Below, in pieces: positions 9,277-14,767 of a stretch of DNA of 14,767 nt. The number at the start of each line of letters is the position of its first letter. Position 1 is the first letter of the stretch. Location of the stretch: positions 1-14,767 of the forward strand of contig JADGJH010000749.1 in the NCBI GenBank assembly GCA_027596945.1. The letters are read 5' to 3'. The notes below the pieces were generated by a model. That model was not told the DNA's origin. It saw nothing but the letters and a program-made list of their open reading frames with translations, and did not search any database. The DNA comes from Physocladia obscura (lineage: Eukaryota > Chytridiomycota > Chytridiomycetes > Chytridiales > Chytriomycetaceae). The position numbers and the translations under genes were made by a program.

Positions 9277-9783
9277 ATGTAAGTCCGCTGGAATCGAGAG
9301 TTATTCATTGATCCAAAATGGTTGGCCTCTTGCACACAAAAACTACAGGTCTGACGATTGCGTAAAGGTGAAAAGTTGGTGTTTGATGATTCAGTTCAAT
9401 TAAAACGAATACGAAATTTCAAATCTTATTCGGGAACGATAACAGCTCATTAGCTCCGACGGTTTTGAGTTTATTATTGATCGCAAATGCGCTATGGCTT
9501 CTGGAACCATTAAGAATATGCTAAGTAGTCCAGGCCAGTTTACAGAGGCGCAACAAAATGAAGTCACGTTTCGCGATATCAAGTAAATATTCGCTTATCC
9601 ACAGATTAAAAGGAAAACTAAATTAAAAAAATGATCTTAAGGGCCATTGTCCTCGAAAAAGTATGCAAATATTTGTATTACAAAGTACGGTACACAAATA
9701 CCCGTGAGGAAATTCCCGAGTTTCAGATTGACGTGGAATATGCACTGGAGTTGTTGATGGCTGCTGATTTTCTTGACTGCTGA
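9277..9783 (+). CDS. ELOC: Elongin C (Skp1-like adaptor of cullin E3 ligases and the elongin complex)
   Basis: The exons are ...9278 (ending in AT), 9349-9367, 9446-9582 and 9642-9783, giving 99 residues from MSDDCVKLISSDG to [10 protein letters not shown] and TGA. Elongin C has a BTB/Skp1 fold; it pairs with elongin B and BC-box proteins such as VHL or SOCS to load substrates on cullin-2/5, and with elongin A in transcription. The family core is plain: [39 protein letters not shown] and the terminal MAADFLDC. The length equals the yeast protein (about 99) and is shorter than human (112), the difference being at the N-terminus. The start codon is assembled across the intron 9279-9348 (donor GTAAGT, acceptor CTACAG): AT|G. 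The other introns are 9368-9445 and 9583-9641. A candidate poly(A) signal lies at 9924-9929. Confidence 0.93.
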
Positions 9784-9971
9784 GCATTCTCTGCGAATAC
9801 AATTAATTTGACAAGTTTTATTATTTATTTTGCATTCAGTTCAAATGTTCGAATTATTTTTTTTAAGCCGAGAAACATCATTTGCTTCTCATCAAAAGAA
9901 AAATTCAGAGATTTTAGCGCATTAATAAATATAGTTTTTGTTCAGAATTCAAAAATATAAGAAAATTCCAC
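9784..9971. other. 3' flank of elongin C
   Basis: This is AT-rich sequence with ordinary CpG occurrence, containing AATAAA at 9924-9929. Nothing else is recognised. It ends where the CpG-poor island begins. Confidence 0.4.
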
Positions 9972-10280
9972 GTTCTGTCACCATAAGCCAAATCTCAGCA
10001 GACATCAAACTTTCAATTGTGAAGAACTAAAGAGTGTATCTATTTGATTCTTCTTTGCTGTTATATGTTATAATAATGTTATATTTAGTGCATTAAGGTG
10101 AAATGAAGCTGATTTTATTTGCATGATAATAAAATATTAGGAAATGAGAGTGGGAGATAACAAACTACATATTGTGTTTGATAGAACAAACTAACAATCT
10201 TTCTGAACCAATGCCATTCATAGTGATCAATATTAGAACACCTTCTGATCCAGCTTCCACATCAACTGAAATAGTGGCAA

Positions 10281-11202
10281 CCATTCATTTTTTGTGTACA
10301 ATAAATAAAACTTTCATTGAAGATTTGGAATTCAAGTTCTAATCATCACTGAGAGGCCTTAACAACTGAAAGAGGCCATCTACAGTAATAACTACACTGA
10401 AATAATGTGTAAAGATAATAAAGTACACAAGAAGCATCATGCAGAATATTTTTGTTGGTTTTCAGCTGCCTTATTAAACAACTTTTTTTATTGTTGAGTC
10501 ATGTAATATTTATGTATATTGACTCTCTCACAACTTGATATACATACATGAGACCTCAGCTTGTGTAGATAATGAGGGTAGCATTGTAACAATAAAAGGG
10601 ATGAAGAAAGTTGTGACTTTTGCCAAAGAACCTATTGGTATAACAGTTTAAGCAACTGTAGTGATACTCAGCACAACTTTCCACAATTGGCTCTAAATAT
10701 AGAACTATTTTTATTACTCATTCACAATTGATACTAGGAGATGTTGAAAGTTCAGGAATAGCTTTTTATTAATTGTATGTGCTTGCAACAACTTGTTATA
10801 TGTTTCACAAGTGATGGATTGATAGGCAAGGTTTTCTAAGTGCACCAACTTTGAAAATTTGCATAGAAAAAATGGAAAAATTGGTGCAACTTATTTGTCC
10901 CTTACCTAATATTGATTGAAGACACAACTGGTATCACTAGAAATAAATAATAGAGCATTTGACTTTTAGCTAAGATACCAGGGGACCAATCAAGCCAAGA
11001 TGCCACCAAGACACAGAAAAATGGATAACAAATCAATAAAATCTATTATCTCTAAAACTTCTTGTTACACATGGCAAATCAACAGTGATCACTGTATGTA
11101 GCCTCTTTCAGTTGTTAGGGCCTCTCAGTTATGATTAGAATCAAATTTTTAATGAAAGTTTTGTATTTCAATTCTTATTTATTGTACACAAAAAATGAAT
11201 GG
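10281..11202. repeat. Foldback-like structure with about 105-nt inverted repeats
   Basis: The left arm, about 10281-10386, and the right arm, about 11091-11202, are reverse complements with some divergence. Both start CCATTCATTTTTTGTGTACA and continue with AATAAATAA, an ACTTTCATT segment, TCTAATCAT, ACTGAGAGGCC and AACAACTGAAAGAGGC. The right arm has about 12 extra nt after AATAAATAA. Similarity may extend weakly inward (GTGTAA/TTACAC). The roughly 700-nt spacer has no coding frame. This fits a non-autonomous foldback or MITE-like element, or the terminal repeats of a small decayed transposon. No target duplication is obvious. Confidence 0.8.
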
Positions 11203-11279
11203 ATTAATTATATTTAGCAGTGAATTATTTCAGACTGCTGCAACTTGTCATAGAATTTCAAGAAAACTTTCATTATTTA

Positions 11280-11720
11280 TTAAGAATCAATGTTAATGAG
11301 TTCAAACTGATAGATTTCTACAATATTGATATTAAAACCTGCTGCTGCATCAAATTTCCCTGCTGTATACCCAATTTCCAAAATAATCCACGGATAGAAT
11401 ATTTCATAAAATCTTCCAAGAATGTGTTAAAATAAAAATAAAAATTTTTGTGGATTGTTACCATATTTGCAAACAGCCCATTTCTTCACAATGGCAAAGA
11501 AAATTTTAATTGGATTGAAAAATGGGCAATATTCTGGAAGAAACAAAGGAATTAATTCAACAAATCACAGAAAATATACAATGGATGGGTTGTAGTATAT
11601 GTAAGCACCATCCATAAGCCAAACAGAATGCAGGCCAGGGTATCGCTTAACAATTTCTTTTGATTCTGTTGCACACAAGGTGCAATAGTCCAGAAACTTG
11701 AGCTGGTTGAATGTTCCTGT
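11280..11720 (-). pseudogene. C-terminal relic of a DDE transposase
   Basis: A single minus-strand frame from 11720 to a TAA at 11282-11280 (146 codons) carries two internal stops, TGA at 11567-11565 and a TAA in the T-rich stretch near 11430. The translation contains TGTFNQLKFLDYC, then RYPGLHSVWLMDGA with the catalytic Asp, PSIVYFL, LPEYCPFFNPI and, near the end, GYTAGKFDAAAGF. The order VWxMDGA..LPxYCPxxNPIE is that of DDE_3/Tc1-like transposases found in oomycetes, fungi and invertebrates. The terminal catalytic Glu of NPIE is Lys here (AAA), a G-to-A change. Frame order is kept over the whole length, so decay was by point mutation. The N-terminal DNA-binding part is not recognisable upstream. 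Confidence 0.8.
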
Positions 11721-13428
11721 TATAAATAGATTGCTAATCTAATTTTTCTTAAGCCTTCTATTACTTTCAAGAACCTAAAACAATTCAAGAAATTTCCAAC
11801 TGTTTTCCAACCATTTTTCTTTCTAAGTGTCTTTTATTCTTTTTTTTTTTCTTTTCCTTTCTACTTCAAAAACTACTTAAACCCAACTTCTTTTTTTACA
11901 TTATTATCAGTCTTATCAAATAAAACACAACCTTTATTAAGTATTATAGGCGGTTGATAAAAGCAAACAATCTTTATGAAAAGATTAAACTAATGCTGTT
12001 GTGTGTTAAGGAAATTGGATGAAAATTGTGATTGTTCCATTTTATTGGATGAAGGATTTTTGACCATGGGCATTGCTAATAGAGAAAAAGAGAATTCACC
12101 TGAAAATTTTTAATAAATACAATCATAGCATAGATTGCAACAGTATTTTTCCTTAATAATTGTGTTAGAACTCAATAAAAACATTAAAAATGTAGAAAAA
12201 ACAAATTTTTTGTCTTTGACAAAAGACAGTTGCAAGATACTATGGAGGCATCCACAGTCTCTTGTACCAACAGATTTGAATATGCTGATGGCCACAGCAC
12301 ATGTATTCACTGTTTGCACAGTTAACTTTAGTTTATTAATAAAGATATTAAGCTATTTATTAACTAAACAGAACAGTGACTTGCCTAAAGTCAACACAAA
12401 CTAAGTGAAGGACCTAACTGCCATTAACTATAACATCAATCATTTTGAGTTATAAACAATGATAGAAAGACCATTTGTTTGGTTTTTTTCTAGCACATTT
12501 TTCATTGAAAAAAAAGAAAACACTGAAAAACATTGTATTGATGTATTTCAAATTATTTCAAATTATCTCAAGAAACAAAATAGAAAATAGAAACTACACA
12601 AAAAATGTTATAAAGAGGGCTCTGGGTTTCTTTTTTTTGGTGTATAATCTTAACAAGTAAAAACCCTCTCAACTCTCAGATTTAAAGTCTACTATCAAGC
12701 TTCTGATAAATCTACTGGAATATCAGCAATCAGCTTTATATTGCATGATCCATGATGTGATTGTTGATTTGGACTTTCCAAACATTTGTGCCAGTTGAGA
12801 CTTCTGCATTCCTTAAAGCAGTAAGTGTGAAGGCAGTGAAAATGAATGGCTGAAAGTGTGGATTTTTAACATCCCAAAATGGCTGAGGGGTGAAGCATGA
12901 GCTGAACTGATGTCAAAGAAATTTTTTCACTCAAAATCTGATCTTGTGGAAGAGGTACAATAAATTATTTTGTTCTTGAAGGAAAGTTCTTTCTTGAAAT
13001 CAGGTAAAACTCAGTGACAGAAACTAATGTTCTCATATATTTTGAAATATGAATTATTCCACTCTCTTTATTTATTGCCTGAGTTTCCTGTTCAATCATT
13101 CCATTTTTTCAAAAATTATTCAAACAAATCTGCCCCAGAAACTCTATCAGCAGTCCACCAATCAACAGCAAAAATATAAGCAAACTTGGAGTGCTTCTAT
13201 GATAGGACTAGTTGTGTAATGGAGGAAAGGAGATTGGTGGAGAGTGCTGTGTTAGAAGATTGATTGATTTTCTTTGTCTTTGAAATCAAATTGTCCCCCA
13301 TCCTACAATCATACAGTTGTGTAAAAGGATCAAAAAATGCAGACACAAAAAGCTCTTGAAGCCAATTTAACATTGTGATGTTTCTGCATACTGATCAGTT
13401 AAAGTTTCCATTTTATTGATTCTTTTAT

Positions 13429-13880
13429 CGCACAAACATACAAATGTAATAAATATGATCTAATATAGTTATATAAAGAATTCCAGGTGGCTGTGGGCGG
13501 CAGCTGACTTGTGATTGGTGCAATGGGGTTTATATGAGGGATACTACTACAAATTAATTCAATAAAGCAATGAATTTGTCCAAAAAACAACAGTAATATG
13601 ACCTATCCATATTTACCACCATATAGAATAAACACTACACTTCATGGTGGCAAACACGCCAGCTGTAACAAATAAGATGTGGTAAGAGGAGTTACACTGA
13701 CTTTATTTCATGTCACGCAACGTTCATCACCCACATTTGATTTTACGCTATTGATTTTTTTCATGCTTGCATTACACACTGATTAAATTCCGGCTGTACT
13801 GTCGCTACACGCAAGTTTGTGTTTACCACTAAAATGATTTTTTGAAAAGTTGTCATTTTTTTCAACAAAAAATATTGCCA
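13429..13880. promoter_or_regulatory. Upstream region of the BRCC36-like gene
   Basis: CpG returns to normal density here. The stretch has GATTGGTG (an inverted CCAAT) near 13514 and a small inverted repeat CCACC...GGTGG at about 13617-13650. There is no clear TATA box close to the start codon at 13881. An ATG at 13834 is followed by a stop after three codons and could act as a minimal upstream frame. No gene is recognised. Confidence 0.35.
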
Positions 13881-14622
13881 ATGTCAAGTCACGTTGTTGT
13901 GACTGCGGATGTGTACCTGGCGCTCAGTTCATATGCGCTGGCCACCGGTTGGTTTAATACTATTTATTTGGTGCCTTTGTGTCTGCTGGCTCTGATCCCG
14001 ACGATGGGCTGGATTGCTGGCGTTGCTGCAGTTTTAATTTGGTACAAACACTCATACATATCAACTCAGAAAAAGAAGAAGTTCTTGCAATGCTTATGGG
14101 CGATGTCGATGCTTCCTCGGACTCTGTTCTTGTTTCTCATTGTCTCTTTTGTCCACGCAAAGACAAGCGCCGTGATCGTGTGGTAATATTTCTGTCATCA
14201 TCTCAACCAAAATCAATCGTGAATTGTTAATTCTGAATGATATTCTTCGTTAAAAACCTTATTTATTTTCCATTTTTATATATGCTATTTTCTGATTACA
14301 ACTTTAAAAATCCAGGAAATATCTGGAGAGCAACTCAGTCAAGCAATCAGCCACGCTGAAAGCACAGGCACATCGGTGGTTGGCTGGGGTAATAACTCTT
14401 ATTTTATTCTTTTTAAGTAATAATAATAATAATAATTTTAGCTCACTCCCACCCACACATAACCATTCTGCCATCCCATGTCGATCTTCGCTGCCAGCGT
14501 GACCAGCAAATGCTCAGTGATGCTTTCATAGGACTCATCATAAGTGTTTTCAATGATTTCAGGGGAATCCAAAGAACTCAATTTATTGCTTTTCGAACTG
14601 TTGCTGATGGCTCGGAGCTTAC
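13881..14622 (+). CDS. BRCC3: BRCC36-like JAMM/MPN+ deubiquitinase (3' partial)
   Basis: The exons are 13881-13947, 14070-14182, 14316-14388 and 14442-14622 (144 codons plus 2 nt, donor GTATTA). BRCC36 is a zinc-dependent deubiquitinase specific for Lys63-linked chains, working in the BRCA1-A and BRISC complexes with Abraxas-family partners. The N-terminus resembles the human one: YALATEKEEV against HALSTEKEEV. Metal and catalytic residues are all present: Glu26, His86, His88, Ser96 and Asp99 in HSHPHITILPSHVD, preceded by VVGWA where most relatives have VVGWY. KDKRRDRVEISGEQL matches the human KDRVEISPEQL segment. A stretch of about 25 residues between the first strand pair, present in human, is missing. 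AFIGLIISVFND and QFIAFRTV follow the family. The C-terminal half is not resolved before the window ends. Confidence 0.9.
14418..14436 (+). repeat. TAA microsatellite in intron 3 of the BRCC36-like gene
   Basis: Six TAA units lie directly upstream of the TTTTAG acceptor of exon 4, inside the 53-nt intron 14389-14441. Length changes would alter the intron but not the coding frame. Confidence 0.85.
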
Positions 14623-14767
14623 GTATTATCTCATTTTATTTCAATTTAATTTTATTAGATTTTTTTCTTTTTTTTTTTTTTTGCGCCATTATTTACCGCA
14701 AAAAAAGAAAAACGTTTCGAAGTAAATGTGTATAAAAGGCCAAGAGAAGGCAAAAAAAAAAAGGTTT
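14623..14767 (+). other. Unresolved 3' part: intron and possible next BRCC36 exon
   Basis: The region begins with the GTATTATC donor, then holds a long T-tract and an A-rich segment. A reading frame from about 14711 gives KRFEVNVYKRPREG, which resembles the YERIEIPIHI segment expected next in BRCC36, but the obvious acceptor (AAAAAAAG at 14709 or nearby) joins one base out of frame. A later acceptor (GGCCAAG, about 14744) joins in frame but skips this segment. TATAAAAG at about 14732 sits inside this A-rich stretch and is probably not a promoter. Confidence 0.3.

Larger units (their letters stand above)
9972..13428. mobile_element. CpG-depleted, transposon-derived island
   Basis: Reading every line, I find only three CpG dinucleotides (near 11391, 11644 and 11951) in about 3.4 kb, whereas the flanking genes have many per kilobase. 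TG and CA are abundant, as expected from deamination of methylated CpG. No open frame with coding character survives. The island holds the inverted-repeat structure at 10281-11202 and the dead transposase at 11720-11280. I recognise nothing in 9972-10280 or 11721-13428 beyond short AT-rich frames. Outer terminal repeats and target-site duplications were not found by eye, so the edges given are those of the CpG change, not proven element ends. Confidence 0.6.

Noticed and set aside
12110..12404. Overlapping sense and antisense frames of 70-90 codons
   Set aside because: They lie within the CpG-depleted island, have no recognisable domain and no supporting splice or start context; chance frames in decayed sequence.
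13399..13590. Minus-strand frame of about 63 codons upstream of the BRCC36-like gene
   Set aside because: No family resemblance, and it straddles the edge of the CpG-poor island. Not supported as a gene.
1..14767. CRISPR arrays, bacterial operons, ribosome binding sites
   Set aside because: The window is clearly eukaryotic with spliceosomal introns. The regular repeats are coding, have no spacer structure, and diverge between units.

Overview
This is nuclear DNA of an intron-rich microbial eukaryote. All genes I can assemble use GT..AG introns, mostly 43-122 nt with polypyrimidine tracts, and they are packed closely (about 95 bp between the cytochrome c stop codon and the elongin C start). 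The proteins are typically eukaryotic: Sin3-type PAH domains, elongin C, cytochrome c and a BRCC36-type deubiquitinase. The lineage cannot be fixed by eye. An oomycete-like stramenopile or an early-diverging fungus would fit. The extreme CpG loss in the transposon island suggests a genome with CpG methylation.

Region 1 (38-8208, + strand) is one very large gene that enters from the left edge. I could join 16 exons with consistent phases into 2425 codons. The order is: an acidic array of 24-residue repeats (23 units in unbroken 72-nt register, then degenerate units); five Sin3-like PAH domains, each cut by an intron in the same codon; and a C-terminal Lon-type AAA+ module with a Lon-type proteolytic fold. 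The Lon part looks catalytically dead: the Ser and Lys of the protease dyad are both replaced, and several ATPase positions are altered although Walker A is intact. I know of no described protein with this architecture, and it is the most interesting object here.

Region 2 (8209-9783) holds two compact housekeeping genes in tandem: cytochrome c (8393-9180), with a 7-nt coding first exon in the preferred model, and elongin C (9277-9783), whose start codon is split by an intron. A weak candidate small gene lies antisense in the 5' part of cytochrome c (8542-8245).

Region 3 (about 9972-13428) is an AT-rich island with almost no CpG. It contains a dead DDE transposase C-terminus on the minus strand (11720-11280) and a 0.9-kb inverted-repeat structure (10281-11202). 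I see no living gene in it.

Region 4 (13429-14767) has normal CpG again and carries the first four exons of a BRCC36-like JAMM/MPN+ deubiquitinase with all metal-binding residues present. Its 3' end is unresolved or beyond the window.

The genes do not form an operon or an obvious pathway. Elongin C and BRCC36 both belong to ubiquitin biology and the giant protein has a protease-derived end, but the adjacency alone is weak evidence of shared function.
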